Positions 1 to 13,390 of a stretch of DNA of 64,000 nt are shown in pieces. A program made the position numbers and the translations under genes. The notes beneath the pieces were generated by a model. That model made no database searches and was not told the DNA's origin. It saw only the letters and a list, made by a program, of their open reading frames with translations. Position 1 is the first letter of the stretch, and every line of letters starts with the position of its first letter. The stretch lies in NCBI GenBank assembly GCA_016859345.1, contig CM029118.1:27284501-27348500 (forward strand), given 5' to 3'. The stretch comes from Istiophorus platypterus. Taxonomy: Eukaryota > Chordata > Actinopteri > Istiophoriformes > Istiophoridae.

Positions 1-1007
1 TTTTCTGTAAATGACTCTTTGCCAATGTAACAACATGTAATGGTCCCCATGCGAATAAGGGTAAAACATGTTTATGCAGACACTGGAGGAAGATGAAGGG
101 ATTTATCTTATCAAAAGGGATGTGGACAGCCACAGAAATGCACACTTAAATTTGATGATTTCTCAGTTCATGTTTCTCATTCATAAAACAGTCCAACTAT
201 TATACGGTGGCAGATATGTTATTTTGTATATGCTGTCTGGGAAGGAAATTGAAATTACAAAAACTGTCACGTGAGAAAAAAATGTCCTATTTTATGATTT
301 TGGACATAACGTAATTATTAAAAGAGCAACATCCTTATGAACAACCTATTCCATATGTTTTTTTATGTCTTAGTGTATATAGGTTGCTCTGATTGCATGT
401 CTGTAAAAATGGATACTGTTTTTATCTAAGTTTATTGGAAATGTTTGCTCATATGTATGTGTTAAAAATTTGCAGTTCGTATCAGCCTGTGTGGTTTAGA
501 GGGAAAAAATGACAGAGACTGGAGAAATGCATGTAAGTATGTATGTTTCTGCATCTGAGATGATGTAAATTGCTTGGTTTGAATCTTAGTGTGCTGGTGT
601 GTGGGAGGACATGAGCAGTCATGCTTGCCAGAGCACCCTCAGTCCATGTAACCTCTCACTTTTGGCTCTCCTCCTTCAGCAGAACTTTTTCATTGAATAT
701 CTATTCCACATTTTAAAGGCCAAAGAATTTGCAAAGGGTCATTATTATATCTCTTCTTTGCTAGAGAAAATTTGTTAATGACCCAGAGCAAGGGATTCGA
801 GTCTGGGCATTAACACTTCCACTGAACAGATTGATCAATAAAAAAACGTTGTGTAAAACAGAGTGTAAACAGTCATTACCTCAAGCGATGTTTGAGTCAT
901 AATTTTCACAGGGATTTGAAGAGATATTAAATGGAAGTCTGGCATATTTGAACTCAATCCCTGGTTATAGTGAAAACAAATCTGTAAAAATGTATAAACT
1001 GTGTGCT

Positions 1008-1051
1008 ACACACACACACACACACACATACACACACACACACACACACAC
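1008..1051. repeat. (CA)n microsatellite
   Basis: Dinucleotide run with one interruption (CATA). Confidence 0.97.
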
Positions 1052-2632
1052 CCTACAAAGTGTTCACCATCAAGATATAGCATGCCTTCATGTATACAGT
1101 AATTTTAATATGATTCGCTGCAGGCAGTTCCTTAGTTGAAAGGAAGAGCACTGATTTGAAAGAAAATTACTTGATGTTTTCGTTGTAATGTATTAGTGAA
1201 CATTGTGAGATAGATGTTAAACCTGAAACTTGAGCGTATAAATTACAGAAACACAGGCTGCTTAATGAGGGAGTCTCTGACTGAACTCAGCTTCTTTGCT
1301 TCCTTATATTTAAGACTGGGAAGTCAAAGATTTGGTGTAACTGATTAGGCTACTCACATCAGTGCTGCTGCATGAATGGCTGAAAGGCAAAAAGTGACCC
1401 ACAATGCCTCATAACTTAAATATTTTTGCGAATACCTCTGACTTATGATGGTCTTTACACACCAGAGGTGATGAATTTTAACTTTTTTTCACCCATTTTT
1501 GAGCTAGTACCCTATGAATGAACAGTCTCACATCAGTGATGGAGTCTCACTATGCAAAAATGGAACATTTAGATTCAAAAAATAAAACTGAAGTCGATGT
1601 TTAAAACTTTCCTCTGCAACAATCACCATGCGACCTGCTGGAATGTCACACACAAACATTCATTTTAGTGGAATGTTCGATTCTGTTTGTTTCAGACAAT
1701 TTTATACTTTCTAACCAAAATGACAAAATTGAGAAATAGAAATACAAAATATGATAGAAATATGACATTTATGTTTGTTTTGTGTATTAATTTGAAGAAA
1801 GATACCTCTCCTTATTGGTCAATATTGTTTTGTCTTCCAAAGGTTTTTGATCAGATAAGATGTAACTGTACCTCAAAGGGGAAATTTCAATTTAATCTCC
1901 AGTGCCATGGAAGCTTGAGAGGACATTTAAGTCACATGCTTCATGTATGTCATGAAGAATTTCCCAAATCTGTTTCCACTGCACAAAGCGATTTGAGAAT
2001 GTACATAGAAACGGGTTGTATATCAGTATCAACACAACTGTCCTGGTTTGTTCATTTGTTGGTACTTAATCAAATACTGAGCGATGAAACTGCCAACAAC
2101 ACATTAAACAGCTCCGCAGACGCCTTAAAGTAGATCTAAAAGAAGCAATGGTAGAGCTTTAATCCCTGCAGGTACTGAACCTCTCCATGCCCTTCCTTCT
2201 TCTCAGAATGGGATGCACCCAAAATATATATTTTTTTAGAAGAATATAGAAGAATAAGGTCTCTAAGGGTGAGCTTAGGCATGGAATCAGAAATGTTATT
2301 ATTTCATATATATTCTTTTCAGTTGATATATTACCTTGAAAAAGATCTATTTTAATCTTTACTACTATACTGCATTACATATGGAAACTATAAAATGTTT
2401 TTAAAAGCTAGTAGTTTGCAGTCATAGCATCCTTGGCATGTAAACAGCCATCGGACCTGAGATGATGTCACGTCTCGAGCTGTAAGAGTGTGTTATTTTG
2501 CTTCCACACTGTGAACTCAAAGAAGGAGAGAGATGCAGAGATTCAGCTGAGCAACAGAATGACCACTCATTCAGTCCAATCAGGGCGGAAAATCGAGAGA
2601 CAAGAGACCCCTTCCCTGCTGGACTTCCATGC

Positions 2633-2633
<1 letters not shown>

Positions 2634-2682
<49 letters not shown>
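2634..2682. repeat. (CA)n microsatellite
   Basis: Uninterrupted CA run of about 24 units. Confidence 0.98.
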
Positions 2683-2685
<3 letters not shown>

Positions 2686-5600
2686 CCTCTTCCACACTGA
2701 TGATGACTGGCTTCCTGTGGCCCTGGCAGCAGTTGAAAGTGGTCGGTGGGATCAGACGAAAAGAGTTAGGCCTCTATTGTAACAGATGACTATAAGAGCC
2801 GTGTCACCACTCTGAAGCTACCCTGCCACTCTGCTGTGGGATGGGTGGGGCTTGTCAAAGGATGAGCTCATGTGCCTGGCGGTTGCTCTTGTTGTCATTA
2901 TTTACTGTTGCTGGTGTTTGGTTGCGCTGACATGCAGCTTCTTTGTGGACAGGAGCGCAAATCAGAAACCATGAAAAGTTTGTAAAGCCACTGATTTATC
3001 TGTCGCAGTCAGAAGCTGTTACTGTCAAGTTCGCTTCATCCTTTAGAAGTCAGAAGCTCCTATTGTTTACAGCTTGGAGGGGCATACTGCTGCGTTGACT
3101 GATGTCATAATGTAGGACTATAGCAGCTAGTACAAATCTGTCAGTCTTTCAGTTCCATATAATGAAAAATTAAATTTATTCGACTCGAGCTGAACAGATA
3201 TTTCTCATTTTCAGTTTTTAATTTCCATCCAAACCAGATGAGTCACTTAACCACCAGTAAATAAATCTTGAAAAGTGCAATAATCAATGGACCAAATGCC
3301 TTCATGACATATGAAAGGGGTTTTTCATCGTGATGAACCCACTAAAAATTTAATCAGACACTGCAGTTCTCCTCAGTGTCACTGAGAATTTCAGCGTCTT
3401 TTAAGACACTACTTTTTTTTAATTGTCCACATATTTTACTTTTTTGATTCACTCTCATACTCCCATCAGCATTTTTTCCAGCTTTTCCAGCTTTTGTGAG
3501 GGTAAAATTGTCTTATTAGCCCCTGTAAACTACCTGATCAGCACCAAAGAGCAGGTAGACAGAGCTTGCTAAAGGAAGAGTGATTATTGGACTTTATTTC
3601 ATGAAATGGCCAGAAACATGACTCCAGATGAATGCAAATTGCTTTGTGTCTATTCACTGTGTAAACAAGCCACCTTTTACTGATATGTTCACCATATACA
3701 ACTTCATGTAAATGTTATACCACGCACCAAGTCGCACTGCCCCCAAGTGACCAAAAAGTCAAATATTACAGGCTCTCTTTACGTTATACTGACCAGAGGG
3801 GAATTGCTTTGATATGGTTGTAGTTGCAGCGAAATATTGAGTCGTTTTAAAACAAAAGCAATATTTTTAAAAATGCATAATGTTATCAAAGATGCAGTTA
3901 GGGAGCTGTGAGCCTTTTGTGTGCAGTATTTCTGAAAATAATGGGAGCCTATAACTTCTGGAGAGTGAGACCAGAAAATACTAGCTTCTGGCTGCATTGT
4001 AACAGGATTTACACTCTCTATAGGATGATAAAGAATATGAAATTACAATGTTCTTTTTTTAAAACTGCTCGCAGCTAGATTATAATGCATATTCCTTTCA
4101 CTGTTTCTGATCTGAAGGCACTTACAACAACAGGGATAATTGTCATTGTTAGACTGATGGCTATATTACCTTCATTATTCATCCCTATGTAAGATTATCA
4201 GAAGACCTTTGCTTTCTTTAGCAGACTTGACTGTTATATGTATGAATGAGCCTCAGTTCTCTGTCTCTTTGATACTGATATTAAATCACTTTTAGCCTAA
4301 ACTGCTGGAGAGATGAAACCTCCCACATTGTAGTTAATCTCTAAATCCCCAGTGTTTGTCTTCAACAATAGCTCATGGAATGTCCTCTGTGGCTCCCTTG
4401 AATCTGAAATTAAAACGTGTCAGGTTTTATGTTTACATATTTAACATTCACAAGGGTGAATGGCAAAGTAAAGACTAGATGAAAAATGGTCAACATGATG
4501 TTTTAACAGTGTTGTGATGTTCATGAGTCTTTTGGTGTCTCAGTATCGGTGTTAAACAGGGAGTGAATTGCCAGTGGATTTTTAATTGAGAACTCATCTG
4601 TTAAGTGTGCTTTTACAGCTGCCTTGGCTTAAAGCATTACATTGATTTACAGATGAGAAAAAGACACACTTCTCTTGTTCTAAAACACAACTTTCAGATG
4701 TGCTCTTCAGCAGAGACACAAAGAGGACAGAATACCTTCCCTCATTTAAAATTCTGTTTATTGCGCACTGATTTTGTCCAGAATAGTAGTTTAAGATTTT
4801 TAATAGGTAAAAACTGTATCTGATCATTGACCTCTTTGGTGGCAACCAACATCTGGCAAGGAGCAGGCCCAAAATTTGTACTTTTATGACAGACATAGCC
4901 TGGGTTCTCTGCACTGTGTGTATGTGCACTTGCACATATGTAATGGGCAACACACTGCATTGCAGAATGATGTTGCTTTGTGGTGAACTTTGTGCCAGAT
5001 CAACCGTTTTGTTCAACAACCCAGTGTTTTTTGCTGGAGCCCTCTGCTAGGCAGTGGCCTCATTGAAATTAAACAGTAGTGGTAATGTTGCCTTATTTTG
5101 AATGAAAACTGCTATAGGTTCAAACAATGAAAGGAGCTGCTTTGGTTGTGACATGTTGTCAGGTGTAGGTGAGACAAAAATCAGGCCACACTATATAGTG
5201 GTTTGGATAACTATGAAAATGGAGGTTACAAGTGTGGAAATTTTTGATTACACGGTCAACAGTCTTGAACCCCTTGGCCACCATGGTGCATCCCACTATG
5301 GAAGGTTTTTTCATGTATTAATCTGCATGCATATTAATGTGACTACATGCTACATGTACTCCTGATAACCCTGTTGGCATGCCATATTTGTGGAGATGCA
5401 TGGGGGAACTTTCACACAGACCTAAAATCCGAACAAATCACAGTTTGAATATGAAATTTAGCAGGGGTATAAACAGAGAATATGTGTTTTAAAATTTGTT
5501 CACATTAATTTGGATATGAACCTGGGTTTTTGGGGACTGAGGGTAAATGTCAGCACTTGTCCATCCCCAAGACCTTGGCATCTCCCCAGACCTGCCTTAC

Positions 5601-7120
5601 TCTAGCTGTCCTCCAGGTGTCTGCAGATGTTCCCTCCTTCTCTGATTACCTGACTACCCAACCCATCACCTACCCCTGTAGTCACCTGAGCTCTCTTCAC
5701 CTGCACCTCATTCCTTAATCAGCTTTACACTACTTAGAGTTTACCGACTCCTTTTCCCTAGTCAGTGTTGGACTGTCTGCCTATGTTCCTTTGAATTTTC
5801 CTGGTGTTTGCTGTTGTGTTTAACTACGTGTTTGTGCCTTTCTAGCTTCCTGTGAACCTGCCTTGTCCACCCATCCAGTGTATCAGCAGGCAGGGAAACA
5901 TGCTGGATGTTGGATCTCTATTATCTGATGGTCCTAGCGACATGGAATGTAGTTGAAGTAGTGGGAACAGTCTTAGAGGATGGAATAAAAGTGTGCGAGA
6001 AGCAATTATATACAGAAACAATTCACCACATAAAGACAATTTATGCAAACGACTATAAAGGAAGAAATTTAAGTAATTTATTCAACTTCCAAATGGCAAA
6101 GTCAGTTTGGCAGTCTTTCCATTTGAATTCAACCATGCAGAGTCAAATAGAAAATAGAAAAGTCTACATTGTTTACAATGCTGTGAGTAGAGTAACAGTT
6201 GGTGCTTTGTTTTCTTGCCACACAAGCCTTTGATTCAGGTTGGTAATTTGTGAACAGCAGGTCTGTCCTGCACAAGTCAGCACTGTACCACTGGTGTTTT
6301 GAAGTCTTTCTCACTATCACCGCCAAGCTTGATCAGCATACTGTCCCAACACAGAAGCTTCAAGTGACTCAGCATCTGCCAACTTTATGACATCCTTCAT
6401 TTCACAAGATGCTACAACATAGTAAATTGAGCATTTGTATTAATAAGGTGTTCCTGTGTTGACTTAGAAAATGCATGACCTTAAGCTAAAAAATATGTCT
6501 TTTTAAACATAAAAGCTTTCCTGGGACGCAAAACATGAGAATGATATGGCTGTCCCATTATTGATTTTTTTTAATATTGTATCATTGATATACACTAAGA
6601 AATAACATTGCATGGCTTGACACAAGAACAAACTCCTTAAAATGAATGCCTGCATGACTGACTGCTCACAAAACAAAGGCAAGAAGGGGGTGGAGAAGGG
6701 GGTTTCCTTGCACTAGCGAGGTGAAGATGAAGAACACTGGTGCTGCTGTGTCTATTCTGATCTGTTGCTTGATTTATTATGCCAGCCCCAAGGCTACATG
6801 CAGAGGATAAAGAAAGCTGCGTGTATTGTATATTTTTGCCTGATATCTGTCTGCAAATAACCCCCCAACAATCTCATGCATCTGTTTAGTTTTATTTTAC
6901 CTCAATTTATTTAAGAAATGTACAGAAAATAGTCTATTTTCTTCACTTTGCTTTGTAACTGACTTCAAGAACTTTCTGTGCTCACAACCCTAAAAATCCT
7001 TGAGCTTTAGCTTTTGTTAACTCAGCAGGCTTGAGACCACATAGTGAAAAGACTGCATGGTGCAGCAATATCCTGCTCTGTGTTTTGTAGGTTGAGTAGG
7101 GTTGGAGACAATGAAGCTGG

Positions 7121-7168
7121 TGTGTATGTGTGTGTGTGTGTGTGTGTGGGTGTGTGTGCGTGTGTGTG
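7121..7168. repeat. (TG)n microsatellite
   Basis: Imperfect TG run, followed 140 bp later by a CA run (7305-7333). Confidence 0.95.
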
Positions 7169-8533
7169 ACTGTAATCCCGTTTGAAATGATCTCACCTCT
7201 CTTCAGGTCACTTCATCATTGAGGCCCTCCATCTTTTGTCCTCTCCTCTCTCGCTGTATTTCCTTCTGTGTTTTTCTTTTCATTGAAAAAGCAAATTGGC
7301 TTACCCACACACACATACACCAACACACACACACCAGTGAGAAGAGGGGAGATAGAAAAGTCAACATCGCCGGCAATAATCCAGTGCTGTACCCTTGGAG
7401 GACGGGGTGTCAGGGGTTTGTCTTTGCCCATTGTCCAGCCATGGAGGCCAGAGACAGGGGAGGGTTTCCAGCTTCTGCCCCAGACAATGGGGCCCTTGGA
7501 GGGGGCCAGGGCTGACAAAGTACAACAAGGGCCCTCATTCAGATAGAAGGGGTCAGAGAGGTCATTGGACTTCACACCTCAACTTGTTTGACTTTTGGTT
7601 TTGGCTGTCAGAGGATCACCACTTTTACTGAAAATCAATCTGAAGCTGTCTCAGGTGAAGCATAGAGGCTTGAGGGATTAAAAAAGTTCTGTCCAACATG
7701 TCAGGATCAGAAATTTGGACAATTTAAGCTTTTCACTTTGCCAAAAAATATCTTCATGTTGAGGTAGTTCTTCCCTTTTTTAATACACAACTTTAGGATT
7801 CAGTTCTCAAGCTATGATTTTATTACCCACAAGACACCAATTAAAAGAAAATAAATGACCACCCTGTGGTTCAGAGTTCTTTTATGCTTTCTGATTCCCT
7901 CCTATTTTGCGGTGTAATTTACAAACAAGCAATACATACTTAGAAATACATCAAAGGGTGGCCCTTCCACCCTTGCTCTGTCAGAGAAGCCACAAGTATA
8001 GATCCATGTGCAGAAGTCCTATGATGAGATTATCCCTGGAAAGACAGCTTCTAAATACAGCAGGCCGACATGCCTTCCTGCCATTGCACCCTGGAGAACC
8101 TGCTGGTTTTTCTGCTCCTGGCCATCTGGTGTATTTTTACAAGAGCTGTTTACCCTCAAAATGCTGGTTGAGCTGTAATTTTGGGTCATCCATCCATCTC
8201 TGTGTCTTTCTGTTGCTTTCTGGGGGAAGAAAGAGGTTGCGGCTGCTGACCACTGGCACAGACAGAGGCTGAGCTTTCTAGTACAGTTTCTCCTCTGGCT
8301 GATACAGTACCATGGATGCAACATGCAAAATCTCCAGCATGGTTAGGACACAACTTCAGTCTAGCTACAGAAAAGGGAAGAACTCTTGGATTTTACCGCA
8401 AAATCTGTACAGTAAATGTTGCAATTCTGAAAATATGAATTTCAGTGCAATAACATACAGTTTTTTGCTTAACTATGACACGTGGAACATAAGTCATTTG
8501 CTCTGTCCTTTTATCATGGCCTTCAAACGACTT

Positions 8534-8568
8534 CAGAGTATATTGTGCAGGACGCACAATATACTCTG
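8534..8568. repeat. Perfect 15-bp inverted repeat, 5-nt loop
   Basis: CAGAGTATATTGTGC, loop AGGAC, then its exact reverse complement. Confidence 0.95.
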
Positions 8569-11500
8569 TTGACAACCATGGTGATTACAACCACTATGGA
8601 AAAGAGATATAACCAAATTCAAGTCATTTTAAATCTAATTTCAGGACGTATTGATCCTTTTTGGGATAGTATTATTTTGGGGCAGTATAATGTAAAATAT
8701 CTGCAGGGCTGACTGACATAGACTCAATTTAAGCAATAGTCAAGAGAAGTGGGAAATGAGGATCTAACAGTAAAAAGTTCTAAGGATTTTTTATGATTTT
8801 AAAAAGTAAGCATACTGAATTTTTCTCACTCAGAATGAACAGAAAAGTGACCTACATTTCTGAAAAGGGAGCAGCAATTTCACTTAATAGATATTAGTAA
8901 TCGATCAGTCCAAGGGGCTGGAGAATATCATATAATGGACTGGGCAAAAGGTAAAGTACACCCTGGACAGTACCTGTCATAAGACTAACATATAGTGCAG
9001 AAACAAAAACATTCTACTAAATGCCATACATTCATGGAACGGTTTCCTGTTGTTGGCACCCGGGTTGGGGCCCTTCTGTATGGAGTTCACATGTTTCTCC
9101 ACGTCTGCCTGCATCTCCTCTGGGTGCTCTAGTTTACTCCCACAGTCCAAAGACATGTCAGCGTTCTGAATAATTAGAAACATTTTTATATACAGCTTCA
9201 CTGAACTTTCAAATGCATTGTTGAAACAAGTCATTTATTATTGTGAGACTCTGCAACAGATTACAGTGCATATTTGCAAAAACAGATTTCAGAATGTTCT
9301 CGAGATACCGTGTGGACAACCAATGACAGATGTTGCCTTTGTTTGTCCACATAATCTAAGAACTATATGTAAAGAGTTGTCATCAGTCTACAGCCCCATC
9401 ATTTTAACAGATTGTGAGATATTTTTTTTTTTAATGCTTGTGAAACACAAGAGTTCAAATCTGGTCGTTTCTAGGCCAAGGTCTCTGCAGCAATCATATC
9501 AGTGTGTATGGTGTCAAAAAAAAGCCATGGAAAGCAGCGATTAGCCCATTTTACCATGCCATGACAACACAACCACAGACCTGCACTCTGTCACGTCCCC
9601 CCAGGAGGTGACTGGGCCTGACTTGGCCTTTAGGGGGAGGGAGGGGTGAGAGGGTCTGAGGGTAAGGGGGACACCAGGACGGATTATGGGAAATCCCAGT
9701 ATGCAAGGCCAAACCAGTGGTCCTGCACTGATGGCAAGCCAACAGACAGTGGGCCATGTGTTGACTGAGATGGGTTTGGGGTGGCTGTGTTGGGGAGTGG
9801 GAGGGCAGACTGGAGGGACATTGGCAGGCGGGGCATCCCAGATGGAGAGAGATGAGTGCTGCCAGTTGTCACGTTGTGTTTGTACCACTGTGGAAAACAG
9901 AGAACCACAAGTCTGAGGCTCCTGGCCGGACCTCATTATCCCATCAGCTCTAAAGTGACTCACTGAGCCAGTTTTTCACTCTCACTCTCTTTTTTAGCTA
10001 CTCCTCATCTTCCTCTTTCTATTATCATATTTGCAGTCTTGGTACATTTGATCATTCTATTAATTAAATAAAACATTTCAAAGCTATGAAAAAAACTTTA
10101 AAACACTTAAAGATTGGGTAATATTCTGTTGCATGCTAAATAAAAGCTTGTTTCAGTGCTTTCCTGTATCCAGTATGAGTCATATCCATGTGACTGCTGT
10201 CTATTTTTCATGTGTTTTGCATAATGTTGTCATAATTTTCCAGACTTTTCGCCTGACAAAATAAATTATTTTCAAGCTGAACTGGTGCAACTAAAATTTG
10301 AACATAGATAATTTGGCAATTTTTAGAGCTCTTTTGACTTAGTTGACAAAATAGCTAAATTACATTCAGCCACCTTTTTATTACTGTCAAGGGTATGAAA
10401 GCTGTTCAGTGCTATCTGATCCACTCCAAATCGCCCATACCCATCATATGCATTATCGAAATAAAAGGGTTTCCTGTCATCCTGACAGTTGACAAATTTG
10501 GAATTAAATGGAGCTGGAGGTGGCCCATTACTATGGTCAGAAAACAAATTAGCTTAAAATGTTAAAGTTAGCTGGTCAGATAATGTTCAACTCATCCTTA
10601 TCCTTTTGGCCAATTTTTTTAGCGTCTCTAGAGTTAAAGAGTTTCATAAAAAAGTGGACCAAGTGTTGTGCAGAAGAAAAGCTTTTAAGGTTCCAATAGT
10701 GAAAAAGCACCTTTTAGTAGAAACAGTACTGTTGACATGCCACAATTAAACAGGATACAAAAATATATAATTTTCCCAGAGGGGATTTAATTGTATTGTA
10801 TAAGCTTATATAGCTTATATAGCTTATACTGATAGTGTTAATGCCCATGTATACATATGTGTCTGTAAATTTGAGGCGTAAACCTGATGAATAGATTCAC
10901 ATCACACCTCTGTTGTAGACACGCCAGCGTCCTGATCATCTTCATGATATGTTACTGATTAGATGCCCTTTATGTGTGATTTACGTGTTTATTGTTGGAT
11001 CTGATTTCATTTAAGTTTACAACATATTTGCCAAAAAAAAACCACACAAACTTGTCTTGAAGTTCTAACAAAAATGTTATATTCATTTTTAACCCCATAG
11101 AACATTGAAAAACATTGTTTGGGATTGGGGAATTTTTTTTAAACATGCATTGATTAAAGTCTGTGTTTGCTTTAGATGCTGTTTTTATATAACACTTTAA
11201 GGTACATTGTAACTAATAACATTCTATAAGGATATCTCAATAGCCAGCCAATAGTATCTGCGCTACAAGAAAATAAGTTTGACTGACTTGTGCAGTAAAG
11301 ACTGCCGGGACAAAAGCTTGCTTTAGCTTTGTTCTCTTAAGATGAGCCTCATATTTATACATTTTGGTCTCGGTTTTTTCTACCACCACATCCTTGAGCC
11401 GCTCCGCAACTCTAAACTCAGCTTCAATACAAGGCCAACTGAACACCTCCACACCAAACAATGGAAAGTATTCTGCTACCACTTCCTCTACTGCCAACCA

Positions 11501-13344
11501 GAGCTTTTCATAAACAGTGCTGTCAGCAGCATAGGATCTCAAGGCAGGATGAGTGAAAGTCTGCAGTGGTTAGTATTCTGTCAGTAAACTCGGATTACAT
11601 CTACCAGTTTTTTGTATTTTCTGTAACAATCCCTGAAATTTTCATCCAACATCTTTGAGATGTTACAAAAGAAATTATTACCAGTCTTGCAGGTAAAGAT
11701 GAGACTTGAGAGGTATGACCCATTGCAGCCACCAGTAATTCTTGTAATGTCACCCCTGAACCTTGTTAGCATTAAAATAACTGGAATTAGTTCAAAATTT
11801 TGAATTTGGGACTAGTATAATTTGCCACAAGACAGTTTAAGGCCATAGATGTAGGCTCAAGCTGCTCTAGGTAGAAAGACGCAATAAACTTGAGACAGAC
11901 AACAACAGCTACAAATGTAGCAGGTGAAGTCAACAGAATAATTAGTTTAAAATACATGTAATCACATGTTACTATGATAAATACCATCATGTCTACAGTC
12001 TGAACTGAAACATCTTCTAATGAGGCCTTGGCTTTAGAGGCGGACAGAGCTGGTGTACAATATGTGGTTTCATGGGCAGCAGTCGGACATCATCTGTCTC
12101 TGCACACATCTGCTTTGTTTTTTTTCTTTTGTACTTTAAGAGCACAAGTCAAAAGGTCCTGGTCAAGTACATATAGCTTCAGTTTTATATTTCAAAGATC
12201 AGAGTTCCCCCTAAAGGTCTCAGTTGAGTTAATAGTGATTCACCTGTAAAACACCCTCTGTCTGTAGAGCTTTCTAGGATATACAACAAGAGATGGCGCA
12301 GGTGGCAGCGTTTTGGCTCCTCAAACATCTTTCTCACTTGTAATTGATGACTCCAGTTACTGTTCATCACCTCTATCTTTATCCAGGCTTGCTTATCTTC
12401 CACTCCTCTCCTTTTCCTCAAATGGAAATTATGTAACATGTCAAGAGACATGTCATTTTTAAAGAAACTTTGGTACTGTTTTACCTACTATCGTATGATC
12501 TGTCATAAATAATGTATTGGATGTAGTTAATGGCTAGGTGATGGACCCATTAAGTGATACTCAAACCAAATTTGTCTTTTTTAGTATCCCTGTAGGTTTG
12601 AAAGTTGAAAGTTAAAATGCTCTTGCAGTGTCCTCTTTCACAGAGAACAGCAGCTGTGGGCAGTTTGAAGTCTATAGAAAGCCTCTAGAAATGTTTTAAA
12701 CCTCTGCTGCTGCATACCTGATCCACCTCCCAGCTCACCATCTTTACAATGTTCCTAACGTTTTTTACGAGAGTATCAGTGTTAGATTAATCTGCGCTTT
12801 TCAAAAGATACCTCATCAGGGTGAGTGACGAGTGTTGGAGCGAAACTTTTTAACACAGACTTTACTAACTCAGGGCAATCATTTTTATTTCATTTCCTTT
12901 TTGGTGGATTCCGGTGTCTATGTGCATAATGTCTACTTCTCTCAAGCGGTGCTGTAAGACTTGATGCTCCCACTGATACTGAGTTGAACTGTTATCTGAA
13001 GGCTTCTACTGTCCGCTGTTCCTCAAGCATTAATAGATTAAAAAAAGGGAAGCACTCTACTCCACAGGTCCTGAAAAGACCTAGGTATGAATGGACTAGT
13101 GCTGACAAGGAGGTTTTACCAAACATTAGCTCTTTTTATAACCTGTCACCTGACGCCTGCTACTCTTTGTCTGTGTAAAGCCATTAAGCAGGTATCTGAG
13201 GCCACCAGGGCGCCATGTGACACAAACAAACGCCCTCTGTTATTCTTTACCTGCAGTTCCTGGGGGAATGAGAATGAGGTAATGCTGCTCCGCTTACATG
13301 ATAGTTGCACACGCAGATAAATGAACCCTCTCTTTCATTAGTGT

Positions 13345-13388
<44 letters not shown>

Positions 13389-13390
13389 AC
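13345..13390. repeat. (CA)n microsatellite
   Basis: AC run with a single CTC interruption at its end. Confidence 0.97.

Larger units (their letters stand above)
1..6999. other. 5' flanking sequence, no gene seen
   Basis: AT-rich non-coding sequence about 18-25 kb upstream of the adamts18 start codon. It holds two (CA)n microsatellites (1008-1051, 2634-2682). The open frames are short, and several are simply translations of the CA tracts. No domain, splice structure or RNA gene is visible. Confidence 0.7.
7000..12000. other. 5' flanking sequence with two GC-richer islands
   Basis: Two blocks stand out from the AT-rich surroundings: 7390-7570 and 9590-9960, both G-rich on the plus strand and neither made of repeats. 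They are candidates for conserved non-coding elements. A (TG)n (7121-7168) is followed by a (CA)n (7305-7333). A 15-bp perfect hairpin lies at 8534-8568. A coding-like minus-strand frame at 11237-11542 is discussed under findings. I see no credible gene. Confidence 0.55.

Noticed and set aside
9541..9963. 140-codon minus-strand frame
   Set aside because: It lies in a GC-rich block where stops are rare. Proline/serine-rich, no domain, no intron structure.
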